A program made the position numbers and the translations under genes. 64,000 nt of DNA from Burkholderia diffusa (lineage in GTDB: Bacteria; Pseudomonadota; Gammaproteobacteria; Burkholderiales; Burkholderiaceae), in NCBI RefSeq assembly GCF_902499115.1, contig NZ_CABVPN010000035.1, forward strand, positions 18,143 through 82,142. The letters run 5' to 3'. Numbering within the stretch: the first letter of the stretch is position 1; each line of letters begins with the position of its first letter. This document shows, piece after piece, positions 1 through 7,785 of this stretch. A model generated the notes under the pieces. The model ran no database searches and was not told the DNA's origin. It saw nothing but the letters and a program-made list of their open reading frames with translations.

Positions 1-652
1 GTTCGATTTCGCCGACATGCAGCCGCACGATGCCGTCGGCCTGCAGCGCCTTCAGCAGCTGGTTGGTGGTCTGCCGCGTGAGCGAGAGCATTGCCGCGAG
101 CTTTTCCTGCGACATCCGGATGCGCGTGCGGCCGGCGCTGATCCCGCCGTAGCCGTCGGCGATCATCAGCAGTCGCGCGGCAAGCCGCTGCGCGGCCGGC
201 ATCACGCTCATCGATTCGACGGTCAGGAAGCTCAGCCGGAGCTTTTGCGCCATCAACAGCGCGAACTGCCGCCAGTATTGCGGTGTCGCGTCGAGCATCG
301 CGACGAGCGCGGCCTGCGGGACGTGCAGCAGCAGCGTGTCGTCGAGCGCGATCGCATCGTGCGTGCGCGGTTGGCCGTCGAACAGCGCGATCTCGCCGAA
401 CCATGTGACGGGGTCGGCGACCGTCAGCAGCGCTTCCTTGCCCTGCGGATCGACCGCGCCTATGGTGAGGGAACCGGCCAGCACCGCATACAGCCCGCAC
501 GGCGGGTCGCCGCGGCGGAACAGCGCCTGGCCGGCCGGCAGGTGCCGCAACGCGGCGCGGGCGAGCAGCGCCTCGCGCAACGCGGGCGGCAGCGCGGCGA
601 ACCACGGGTGCGCTTCGATCTGCGGCAGGTACGGGGCGAGCGGCGAGGGCAT
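1..652 (-). CDS. Crp/Fnr-family transcriptional regulator (C-terminus beyond window edge)
   Basis: The minus-strand reading frame has a cyclic-nucleotide-binding jelly roll in its first two thirds (segments RRGDPPCGLYAVLAGSLTIG and WFGEIALFDGQPRTHDA) followed by a winged helix-turn-helix whose recognition part reads SQEKLAAMLSLTRQTTNQLL. That is the Crp/Fnr layout of a DNA-binding activator or repressor. No Fnr-type N-terminal cysteine cluster is present, so a redox iron-sulfur sensor is unlikely. I chose the ATG at 652; an in-frame GTG lies two codons upstream. About 217 residues are visible and the last few lie to the left of the window. The ligand is unknown. It is divergent from the Mpo1-like gene, with about 80 bp between them. 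Confidence 0.88.
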   Translation of the reverse strand, partial: MPSPLAPYLPQIEAHPWFAALPPALREALLARAALRHLPAGQALFRRGDPPCGLYAVLAGSLTIGAVDPQGKEALLTVADPVTWFGEIALFDGQPRTHDAIALDDTLLLHVPQAALVAMLDATPQYWRQFALLMAQKLRLSFLTVESMSVMPAAQRLAARLLMIADGYGGISAGRTRIRMSQEKLAAMLSLTRQTTNQLLKALQADGIVRLHVGEIE

Positions 653-733
653 GGGCACGCGATGTCGGGTAGCTGACAGAGGTTGTCGGGCGTGACGCGC
701 ATCATAGCGCTCGATGATCGTTCAGGAGACACC

Positions 734-1258
734 ATGAAGACGCTCGAGGATCACCTTTCCCAGTATGCGGCCTACCATCGCGACGTGCGCAACATTGCGA
801 CGCATCTGGTCGGCATTCCGATGATCGTGTTCGCGGTCGAGGTGCTGCTGTCACGGCCGGCGATCGGCGTGCTGGCGGGCGTCGCGCTGTCGCCGGCGCT
901 GCTGCTCGCCGTGGCGTTCGCGGCGTTCTACCTGCGTCTCGACCTGCGCTTCGGGTTGGCGATGACCGCGCTGTTTGCGCTCGGCGTGTGGGCTGCGCAG
1001 ACGCTCGCGTTGCTGCCGACCGCGCAATGGCTCGCGATCGGCGTCGGCGCGTTCGTGGTCGGCTGGATCGTGCAGTTCGTCGGACACTGGTTCGAAGGGC
1101 GCAAGCCCGCGTTCGTCGACGACCTGGTCGGCCTGATGGTTGGGCCGCTGTTCGTCGTCGCCGAAGTCGCGTTCTTCGTGGGCCTGCGCGGCGACGTGCG
1201 CCGTGAAGTCGAGCGGCGCGCGGGCCCGGTCCACGGCGGCGTGCACTCGCATGTCTGA
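734..1258 (+). CDS. Mpo1-like (DUF962) membrane protein
   Basis: This 174-residue protein has the DUF962/Mpo1 signature: HRDVRNIATHLVGIP near the N-terminus and GHWFEGRKPA in the C-terminal half, with about four hydrophobic segments. Yeast Mpo1 is an Fe(II)-dependent dioxygenase for alpha-oxidation of 2-hydroxy fatty acids, and the conserved histidines here fit the metal ligands of that family. A role in lipid or fatty acid turnover is inferred from homology only. The start at 734 is preceded by a CAGGAGA ribosome site; the longer frame upstream has no such site. Its last eight bases overlap the next gene, so the two are probably cotranscribed and translationally coupled. Confidence 0.85.
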   Translation: MKTLEDHLSQYAAYHRDVRNIATHLVGIPMIVFAVEVLLSRPAIGVLAGVALSPALLLAVAFAAFYLRLDLRFGLAMTALFALGVWAAQTLALLPTAQWLAIGVGAFVVGWIVQFVGHWFEGRKPAFVDDLVGLMVGPLFVVAEVAFFVGLRGDVRREVERRAGPVHGGVHSHV

Positions 1259-2306
1259 CACGTCGGCCGCGCCGGTCTGCGTGTTCGGCGCGGGCGCGGT
1301 CGGCTGCTATCTCGGCGGCCGGCTCGCGGCGGCGGGGACGCCTGTCACGCTCGTCGGCCGCGCACGGATCGGCGACGCGATTCGCGCAAACGGGCTGACC
1401 CTGACAGACCGGCGCGGCCATCGCGCGACGCTCGCGCCGTCCGAGGTCGAATTCTCGACCGATCCGGCCGCCGCGGCCGCCGCGCGGCTCGTGCTTGTCG
1501 CGGTGAAGTCGGCCGCGACGCAGGACACCGCGGCGCAACTGGCCGACGTGCTGCGGCCCGGCACGATCGTCGTCAGTTTCCAGAACGGTCTCTACAACGC
1601 CGACGTGTTGCGCGATGCGCTGCCGCAAGCGACCGTGCTGGCCGGCATGGTGCCGTTCAACGTGATCGAACGCGGGCCCGGCGCGTTTCACCAGGGCTCG
1701 GCCGGCGTGCTCGCGGCCGACGCGTCACCCGCGCTGCAGCCATTCGCCGGCGCGTTCGCCCGTGCCGGGCTACCGCTCGCGCTGCACCGCGACATGCGTG
1801 CTGTGCAGTGGGCGAAGCTGCTGCTGAACCTGAACAACGCGGTCAATGCGCTCGCGAACCTGCCGTTGCGCGACGAACTCTCGCAACGCGCGTATCGACG
1901 CTGCGTCGCGCTGGCGCAACGCGAAGCGCTGCACGTGCTGGCGCGCGCCGCGATCCGGCCCGCGCGGCTCACGCCGTTGCCGGCTGCCTGGATTCCCGCC
2001 GTGCTCGACTCGCCCGATCCCGTGTTTCGCGCGCTGGGCGGCCGGATGCTCGCGATCGATCCGCTTGCGCGTTCGTCGATGTCCGACGATCTCGCCATGC
2101 GCCGTGCGACCGAAGTCGAGTGGATCAACGGCGAGATCGTCCGGCTGGCCGCGCGCTTCGGTGCGCAGGCGCCGGTCAACGCGCGGCTGTGCGCGCTCGT
2201 TCACGACGCCGAAACCTCGGCATCGCGGCCCGCCTGGCGCGGCGATGCGTTGTGGGCCGAGTTGACCGCGCACGCGCATCGCGCGGGCGACATGAGGGCG
2301 GCATAA
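1251..2306 (+). CDS. Ketopantoate reductase family protein (PanE/ApbA-like)
   Basis: The 351-residue product opens with a Rossmann nucleotide-binding motif (VFGAGAVGCYLGGRL) and carries the family's catalytic lysine in QWAKLLLNLNNAVNAL and the acidic helix motif ATEVEWINGEIV. Family members reduce 2-dehydropantoate to pantoate with NADPH, in pantothenate and CoA synthesis. Burkholderia genomes usually carry several paralogs, so this one may act on another 2-keto acid and I give no symbol. The ATG at 1251 lies inside the end of the upstream Mpo1-like gene. The frame ends at a TAA at 2304, 83 bp before the methyltransferase gene. Confidence 0.87.
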   Translation: MSDTSAAPVCVFGAGAVGCYLGGRLAAAGTPVTLVGRARIGDAIRANGLTLTDRRGHRATLAPSEVEFSTDPAAAAAARLVLVAVKSAATQDTAAQLADVLRPGTIVVSFQNGLYNADVLRDALPQATVLAGMVPFNVIERGPGAFHQGSAGVLAADASPALQPFAGAFARAGLPLALHRDMRAVQWAKLLLNLNNAVNALANLPLRDELSQRAYRRCVALAQREALHVLARAAIRPARLTPLPAAWIPAVLDSPDPVFRALGGRMLAIDPLARSSMSDDLAMRRATEVEWINGEIVRLAARFGAQAPVNARLCALVHDAETSASRPAWRGDALWAELTAHAHRAGDMRAA

Positions 2307-2389
2307 TCCCGCGTTACACCACGCGCGATGCGCAACGGCTAAGATGCGGAGTGCGTCGCACGACAGGACGCGTATGCGGAGCAATCGCC

Positions 2390-3004
2390 ATGGTGGATCG
2401 CCCGACTCTCGACGCCTACGAAGCCCATGCCGCGCAATACGCGCAGGACTGGCTCGACCAGGCCGCCCCCGACGACATGTATGCGCTGCTCGAGCAATAT
2501 TTCTCGCCGGGGCCGACCGCCGACGTCGGCTGCGGCGCGGGGCGCGACACTGCGTGGCTCGCGTCGCAAGGATTCGACGTGCGCGGCTACGATGCGAGCG
2601 CGGCGCTGCTCGCCGAGGCTCGCTTGCGTCACCCGTCGCTGACGTTCGAACTGGCTGCGCTGCCGGCGCTCGCGGGCGTGCCGTCCGGCGCGTTTCGAAA
2701 CGTGTTGTGCGAGACGGTCGTCATGCATCTCGACCAGGCGGATGCCGCTGCGGCGGCCGCGCGCCTGGCTGCGCTGCTGATGCCCGGCGGCACGTTGTAC
2801 CTGAGCTGGCGGGTGGCCGGCAACGGCGCGTTGCGCGACGAGCGCGGCCGCTTGTACACACCGCTCGATTCGGCGCGCATGCATGCGGCGCTCGGCCCCG
2901 GCATGCACGTGATCGACGAGCACGAGGTGGTCAGCGCGTCATCCGGCAAGCGCGTGCATCGGCTGATCGCGCGCCGGGACGACGACGTCGATGGCGCCGC
3001 ATGA
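2390..3004 (+). CDS. Class I SAM-dependent methyltransferase
   Basis: The 204-residue protein has the glycine-rich motif I (DVGCGAGRDTAWLASQGF) followed by an acidic residue in GYDAS, the usual S-adenosylmethionine site, and a post-motif GGTLYLSWR. It matches small stand-alone class I methyltransferases; the substrate cannot be read from the sequence. The ATG at 2390 directly precedes the conserved start of the fold (YEAHAAQYAQDW). A longer frame upstream overlaps the ketopantoate reductase and is a GC-driven extension. It converges with the EAL-family gene, whose stop lies 15 bp beyond its own. Confidence 0.82.
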   Translation: MVDRPTLDAYEAHAAQYAQDWLDQAAPDDMYALLEQYFSPGPTADVGCGAGRDTAWLASQGFDVRGYDASAALLAEARLRHPSLTFELAALPALAGVPSGAFRNVLCETVVMHLDQADAAAAAARLAALLMPGGTLYLSWRVAGNGALRDERGRLYTPLDSARMHAALGPGMHVIDEHEVVSASSGKRVHRLIARRDDDVDGAA

Positions 3005-3019
3005 GCGCGGCGCGCGAAC

Positions 3020-4294
3020 TCAGTCGCGGTTGAGCGCCGCTTCCCAGTTGATGTCGACGCACAGCACCTGCATGCCGGTCGCGGCCGGCGCGGCGATCGA
3101 TGCGGTCACGCACAGGTGCGCTTCGTTGATCGACAGGTACGGCGGCGTCAGATGCACGCGGCCCGGCGCGCGCATCGCATGGATGAAGTAGGGGCGACGC
3201 TCCCAGCTCGCGCCTTCCGAATGCAGCAGCGGCCGGAAGCGTTTGGCCCGCTGCGACACGCTGCCGCGCGCGAGCACGTTGTCGCCGATCTGGCGGCCCG
3301 ATGCATCGAGCAGGAAGCAGCGCGCGGTTTCCGGCAACCCGAGCACGGCGCCGGCGGCGTCGATCAGCGGTTCGCCCGCGACGAGCTTCTGGCTCGCTTC
3401 CTCCAGCGCGGCGACATAAGGCGCGAGGCGTTCGGCCTGCGTGCGCTCGCGTTGCGCGACGCGCAGCCGCAACGCGGCCGACAGCGTATCCATGCAGCCC
3501 GCGGCGGCCTGCGGTTGCACGGGGTCGACGCTCGGCCCCGCGAAGTATTGCCCTTGCACGAAATCGACGTCACATTCGAGCGCGATCAGCGCGTCGCGCT
3601 CGGTCGAGAGCCCGCCCATCAGCACGAGCTGGCCGGATTCGTGCAGCAGCGACACGAGCCCCGGCAGCACGCGCTCGAGATGCGAGTGTTCGCTCGCCTG
3701 CGCGAGGATCCCGCGGTCGAGCGTGACAATGTCGGGATGCAGGTGCCACACGCGGTCGATGTTCGAATGTTTCGCACCGAAGCCGCCGAGCGCGATCAGG
3801 AAGCCGGCCTTGCGCAGGCCGTCGACGATCGCCGCATAGCGCGGCGTCTCGCCGCCTGCCTGCTCGGGCACTTCGAGCACCACGCGATGCGGCGGCAGGC
3901 CGAGCGCCTTCAGGTTCGCGAGCAGCGCGTCGCCGTAGACGGTGTCCATCAGCGCGGCCGGATGCAGGCTCAGGAAGAGCCATTCGTCGTGACTGTCGAA
4001 CGCGTGGAAGTTGCCGAGATGCAGCGATTCGGCGAGCCGGCCGAGCTCGAGCAGGTCGCCGCGCCGCGCCGCCTGCGTGAACACCTCGTGCGACGCGACC
4101 TGGCGGCTGTCCTCGTCGTGCGCGCGCAGCGACGCGTGGTAACCGATCGCGCGGCGGTGCGACACCGAGAAAACGGGCTGGAACACGCTAAACACGGTGT
4201 ACGCACCGTACAGCACGGTGCGCCGCTTCCCGTCGTCGCCGGCGACGGGGCGGGGCGGCTGAAAGCCGGGTGGATCGATGTCGATCATGCTCAT
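3020..4294 (-). CDS. Degenerate EAL-domain protein with C-terminal Cache-like domain
   Basis: The 424-residue protein is recognisable as an EAL fold (residues about 35-260) by the spacing of its motifs, but the catalytic residues are gone. The EALLR signature is GYHASLR (51-57), the DDFG loop is LGGFG (169-173), the KIDR lysine is replaced in TLDR (191-194), and the AEGVE glutamates are replaced by MGGLS (226-230). These positions bind metal and c-di-GMP in active phosphodiesterases, so hydrolysis is very unlikely. The last 130 residues resemble a Cache sensory domain (HLTPPYLSINEAHLCVTASI). It has no signal peptide or membrane segment. I infer a regulatory role by binding a protein or ligand. 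Confidence 0.82.
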   Translation of the reverse strand: MSMIDIDPPGFQPPRPVAGDDGKRRTVLYGAYTVFSVFQPVFSVSHRRAIGYHASLRAHDEDSRQVASHEVFTQAARRGDLLELGRLAESLHLGNFHAFDSHDEWLFLSLHPAALMDTVYGDALLANLKALGLPPHRVVLEVPEQAGGETPRYAAIVDGLRKAGFLIALGGFGAKHSNIDRVWHLHPDIVTLDRGILAQASEHSHLERVLPGLVSLLHESGQLVLMGGLSTERDALIALECDVDFVQGQYFAGPSVDPVQPQAAAGCMDTLSAALRLRVAQRERTQAERLAPYVAALEEASQKLVAGEPLIDAAGAVLGLPETARCFLLDASGRQIGDNVLARGSVSQRAKRFRPLLHSEGASWERRPYFIHAMRAPGRVHLTPPYLSINEAHLCVTASIAAPAATGMQVLCVDINWEAALNRD

Positions 4295-4477
4295 GATGTC
4301 GGCCGAAGGAAGACTGCCAGTTTACCTAGAGAATAGGCCAGCAAGAAGCATGCACGGCATCGGGCCCCGTGCCACGCCCCGTCGCGGTCGCCGGGTGCCG
4401 CGCGGCGCAGCCATGTTGCACCGACATGGTGCGCCGCGCGCCGTCGTGGGGTTTCCCGGCACGGCGCACGCGGTGCG

Positions 4478-5917
4478 TCACGCGCGCTCGGACGGATCGG
4501 TCTTGTGCTGCGCGCGGCCGCGGATCTCGGGCGCGAGCTGCGCGAAGATCCATGCGGACGCGGCCGTGATGATCCCGACGCAGACGAAGGTCGCGTGGAA
4601 CGCGGGCAGCGTGTTGCTCGGCGTCACCGTGCGCAGCATCCCGGTGAAGGTGGCCAGCAGCGCGCCCGCGACCGTGACGCCGAGGCTCATCGACAGCATC
4701 TGCACGAGCGAGAACAGGCTGTTGCCGCTGCTCGCGCCGCCGGTGCCGAGGTCCTTCAGCGTCAACGTGTTCATCGCGGTGAACTGCATCGAGTTGAAAC
4801 CGCCGAACAGCGCGAGATGGATGACCTTCACCCAGACGGGCACCGAGTCGCGCATCAGCGCGAAGCTTGCCATCATCACGCCGACCATGATCGTGTTCGC
4901 GAGCAGTACCTTGCGGTAGCCGTGCTGCGTGATCAGACGCGTGATGATCCGCTTCGAGAACATCCCGGCCGCCGCGACCGGCAACATCATCAGCCCGGCC
5001 TCGAATGCCGAATAACCGAGACTCACCTGCAGCAGCAGCGGAATCAGGTACGGCATCGCGCCGCTGCCGATCCGCGCGAACAGGTTGCCGAGCAGGCCCA
5101 CGCTGAACGTGTGGATCTTGAACAGTTCGAGCGAGAAGATCGGCTGCGGCGCGCGCACCGCGTACAGCCCGTACGCGACGAAGCACGCAAGGCTCAGGAT
5201 CAGCAGCACGAGCACGGCCGCGTGCTGCATGCCGAGATCGGCGAGCCCGTCGAGCGACAGCGAGATCGCGACCATCCCGATCGTCAGCAGCAGATAGCCC
5301 TTCAGGTCGAAGCGGCCGACGGCCGGGTTGCGCGAGTCGGGCATCGAGTAGAAGGTCGCGACGCAGCCGGCGATGCCGACCGGCACGTTGATCAGGAAGA
5401 TCCAGTGCCACGACGCGATCTTCACGAGCCAGCCGCCAAGCGTCGGCCCGATCAGCGGACCGATCAGCCCGGGGACCGCGACGAACGACAGCGCGGCCAG
5501 GTAGCGCTCGGCCGGGAACGTGCGCAGCACCGCGAGCCGCCCGACCGGCAACAGCATCGCGCCGCCCACCCCCTGCACGACGCGGAACACGACGAGCTGC
5601 GACAGCGTATGCGCGTTCGCGCACAGCAACGAACCGAGCGAGAACACCAGGATTGCGCTGAAGAACACGCGCCGCGTGCCGAACGTGTCGGCGAGCCAGC
5701 CCGAGACGGGGATCATCACCGCCATCGTCAGCGAGTACGCGATCACGACCGACTGCATCCGCAACGGCGATTCGCCGAGGCTCGCGGCCATCGACGGCAG
5801 CGCCGTGTTGACGATCGTCGCATCGAGCGTCTGCATGAAGAAGCCCGTCGCAACGAGCCAGAGCATCACGGTGAGGTTCTTTTCGCCGGGAGCGGCGGCG
5901 GGCGGGCGTTGGAACAT
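4478..5917 (-). CDS. mdtD: DHA2-type MFS multidrug exporter, MdtD-like
   Basis: The 479-residue protein has about 14 hydrophobic segments and the DHA2 (EmrB/QacA) motifs: FFMQTLDATIVNTALPSMA at the N-terminus, a motif-A type loop GWLADTFGTRRVFF, and motif C-like VPGLIGPLIGPTLGGWL. It follows the E. coli MdtD sequence closely from FFMQ to the late TLKDLGTGGASSGNSL segment. The function is predicted proton-driven drug export across the inner membrane; the substrate is unknown. I place the start at the ATG before FQRPPAAAPGEK, because the 61 residues upstream in the open frame are unconserved and arginine-rich. It is divergent from the DUF2917 gene. Confidence 0.88.
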   Translation of the reverse strand: MFQRPPAAAPGEKNLTVMLWLVATGFFMQTLDATIVNTALPSMAASLGESPLRMQSVVIAYSLTMAVMIPVSGWLADTFGTRRVFFSAILVFSLGSLLCANAHTLSQLVVFRVVQGVGGAMLLPVGRLAVLRTFPAERYLAALSFVAVPGLIGPLIGPTLGGWLVKIASWHWIFLINVPVGIAGCVATFYSMPDSRNPAVGRFDLKGYLLLTIGMVAISLSLDGLADLGMQHAAVLVLLILSLACFVAYGLYAVRAPQPIFSLELFKIHTFSVGLLGNLFARIGSGAMPYLIPLLLQVSLGYSAFEAGLMMLPVAAAGMFSKRIITRLITQHGYRKVLLANTIMVGVMMASFALMRDSVPVWVKVIHLALFGGFNSMQFTAMNTLTLKDLGTGGASSGNSLFSLVQMLSMSLGVTVAGALLATFTGMLRTVTPSNTLPAFHATFVCVGIITAASAWIFAQLAPEIRGRAQHKTDPSERA

Positions 5918-6117
5918 GGGGGCGGACCAGTGGCGCGGGACAGCCGCCATTGTAGGCAAAGCCGCCGTGCCGCGCAGGATCGGCGCGGGTGCGCCGGACG
6001 CCCGTCCGTCAGCCGACCGGTACAGTTCAGCCGAAAGTGTCTGCGGGCGTATCTGTCCGGGGTGCGACGCTGTCCGAAATACTGGTGTCCTCGAACCCAC
6101 GCGACCCGGAGGCGGCC

Positions 6118-6441
6118 ATGCGAGAACTGCGACTCTACGAGATGGACGGCAACGAGCCGGCCGGGCGGTGGCGCATCGTCGATCGCACCGCGCTGCAGGT
6201 CGCGGACGGCGACCTGTGGGTGACGATCGAGGGCCGGCCGGACGATCACTGGCTGCGCGCCGGCGAGACGCTGGCGCTGCTGCCCGGCATGCGCGTATGG
6301 ATCAGCGCGGCGGCGGGCGGTGCGGTGTTCGCGTTCGGCCCGCAGGCGGCGCCGGACCTGCGGGCCGAGCCGATCGCGTGGCGACGGTTCGCCGCATGGC
6401 GCGCCGGCCGTGGTCAGGCAGCCGCGTCGCTGCCGACGTAG
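6118..6441 (+). CDS. DUF2917 domain protein
   Basis: The 107-residue product matches the DUF2917 pattern: a small beta-rich domain with WRIVDRTALQVADGDLWVTIEG, then DDHWLRAGETLALLPGMRVWIS. It has no membrane segment or signal peptide. The function of the family is unknown; the fold looks cupin-like. The ATG at 6118 starts the conserved part (RELRLYEMDG); the longer open frame upstream runs into the MFS promoter region. Its last 28 bases overlap the end of the convergent citrate-synthase-like gene. Confidence 0.75.
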   Translation: MRELRLYEMDGNEPAGRWRIVDRTALQVADGDLWVTIEGRPDDHWLRAGETLALLPGMRVWISAAAGGAVFAFGPQAAPDLRAEPIAWRRFAAWRAGRGQAAASLPT

Positions 6442-7646
6442 CGCGCGCGGGGCCGGATCAGCTTGCCGTCCGCATATTGTTCGAGCGCGTGTGCGATCCA
6501 GCCCGCGGTGCGGCCAGCCGCGAACAGCGTGAACGCGGCGCCCTCGGGTAGCGCAAGCGAGCGTTCCAGCACCGCGAGCGCGAAATCGATCGCCGGTCGC
6601 AGGCCGGTCGCCGCCTCGACGCGCGCGGCGAGCCCACGGGCCATGCGTAGCGGCGTCCGGTCGGGCAGCATCGCGTGCAGCGCGTCGAGCAACGCGCGGG
6701 CGCGCGGATCGCCGTCGGGATAGAGCGGGTGCGCGAAACCGGACAGCGCGGTGCGCGCACCGTCCGCCCGTTCGTCGTGCGCGACGCGCAGCGCGAGGTA
6801 GCGGTCGAGGTCGGCGGCACGCGCCGCTTCGTCGAGCAGCGCGCCCGCGCGGAACGTCTCGCCGCCGTGGCGCGGGCCCGACAGCGCTGCGAGCCCGCCC
6901 GCGATCGCACCGAACAGGTGGGTGCCGGTCGACGCGATGCAGCGCACCGCAAAGGTCGACGGGTTCAGTTCATGATCGGCGCACAGCACGAGGGCGCGGC
7001 GCAGCAGGTCGGCTTCGTCGCGTCGCCGGAGCCGCCATGCTGCGGCGAGCTGCCGATGCACGGGCGCGTCGCTCGGCGCGATGCCGGCCAGCGCGGCCGT
7101 CGTCACGCGCAGCAGCAGCGTGGCCGAGTCGAGCTGCGCGTCGCGCCCTTGCGCCCACAGGCGCGGCAGCGAGGCGGCCGCGGCGGGGAGCAGCACCAGC
7201 GTGCGCTCGAGCGGCGCGAGATGTGCCCAGCGGCGAGCCCAGTCGTCCCACTGCGCGGCGTCGAAACCGGTCGACGCAAGCGATGCCGCGCCCAGCCGCG
7301 CGGGCGGACAATCCCACAGTCGTGCGGCCGTTTCCTCGAGCGTCGCGTCGTTCGCGAGCGCGATCGCATCGGCGCCGCGATAGTGCAGGCGGCCGCCGGC
7401 GATCTGCGTGATCCGTGATTCGAGCACGGGCACGCCCCAGTCGAGCGAGCGTTCGGCGACGCCGCCCGCGCGTTTTGCATCGGCGCGGCGGCGCGCGAGC
7501 AGGCGCACCTCGTCCGCGTCGTAGCGGCGGCGCTTGCTCGCGCCGTCCGGCAGCGAGCGCAGCAGGCCGCGGCTCACATACGCGTAAAGGGTGCTCACGC
7601 TGACACCAAGGATGCCGGCGGCTTCCGGCGCGCTGAGGGACGTCAT
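6414..7646 (-). CDS. HTH-citrate synthase fusion protein
   Basis: The 410-residue protein joins a MerR/excisionase-type helix-turn-helix (residues 1-60: SAPEAAGILGVSVSTLYAYV, then RRYDADEVRLL) to a complete citrate synthase-like domain. Citrate synthase landmarks are present: CADHELNPSTFAVR with the first active-site His, GPRHGG, GFAHPLYPDGDPRA with the second His, and AGRTAGWIAHALEQ. True citrate synthases lack a DNA-binding head. The protein could be an enzyme that senses an acyl-CoA or oxaloacetate and acts as a regulator, or a methylcitrate-type synthase with self-control. It is divergent from a CoA-transferase gene, with an inverted repeat between the two, which supports a regulatory role. 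Confidence 0.85.
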   Translation of the reverse strand: MTSLSAPEAAGILGVSVSTLYAYVSRGLLRSLPDGASKRRRYDADEVRLLARRRADAKRAGGVAERSLDWGVPVLESRITQIAGGRLHYRGADAIALANDATLEETAARLWDCPPARLGAASLASTGFDAAQWDDWARRWAHLAPLERTLVLLPAAAASLPRLWAQGRDAQLDSATLLLRVTTAALAGIAPSDAPVHRQLAAAWRLRRRDEADLLRRALVLCADHELNPSTFAVRCIASTGTHLFGAIAGGLAALSGPRHGGETFRAGALLDEAARAADLDRYLALRVAHDERADGARTALSGFAHPLYPDGDPRARALLDALHAMLPDRTPLRMARGLAARVEAATGLRPAIDFALAVLERSLALPEGAAFTLFAAGRTAGWIAHALEQYADGKLIRPRARYVGSDAAA

Positions 7647-7705
7647 GCCGATCGCTCCTGTCGGGGCGCATGTAGCGCGGCCCGGCTACAACTATTCGTT
7701 ATGTA

Positions 7706-7722
7706 TTGATTCGCGCAATCAA
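7706..7722. promoter_or_regulatory. Inverted repeat between divergent HTH-citrate synthase and CoA-transferase genes
   Basis: TTGATT, a CGCGC spacer and AATCAA form a 17-bp inverted repeat with perfect 6-bp arms in the 139-bp divergent intergenic region. A partial third half (ATTGATCGCGC) follows at once. It is AT-rich against a GC-rich background and sits where a repressor could control both genes. The HTH-citrate synthase is the obvious candidate binder, by inference. Confidence 0.45.
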
Positions 7723-7785
7723 GATTGATCGCGCCCGTCGCGAATTCTAGACTCGAATCCGTCTCCTCAACGGCTCGCTTTCACC

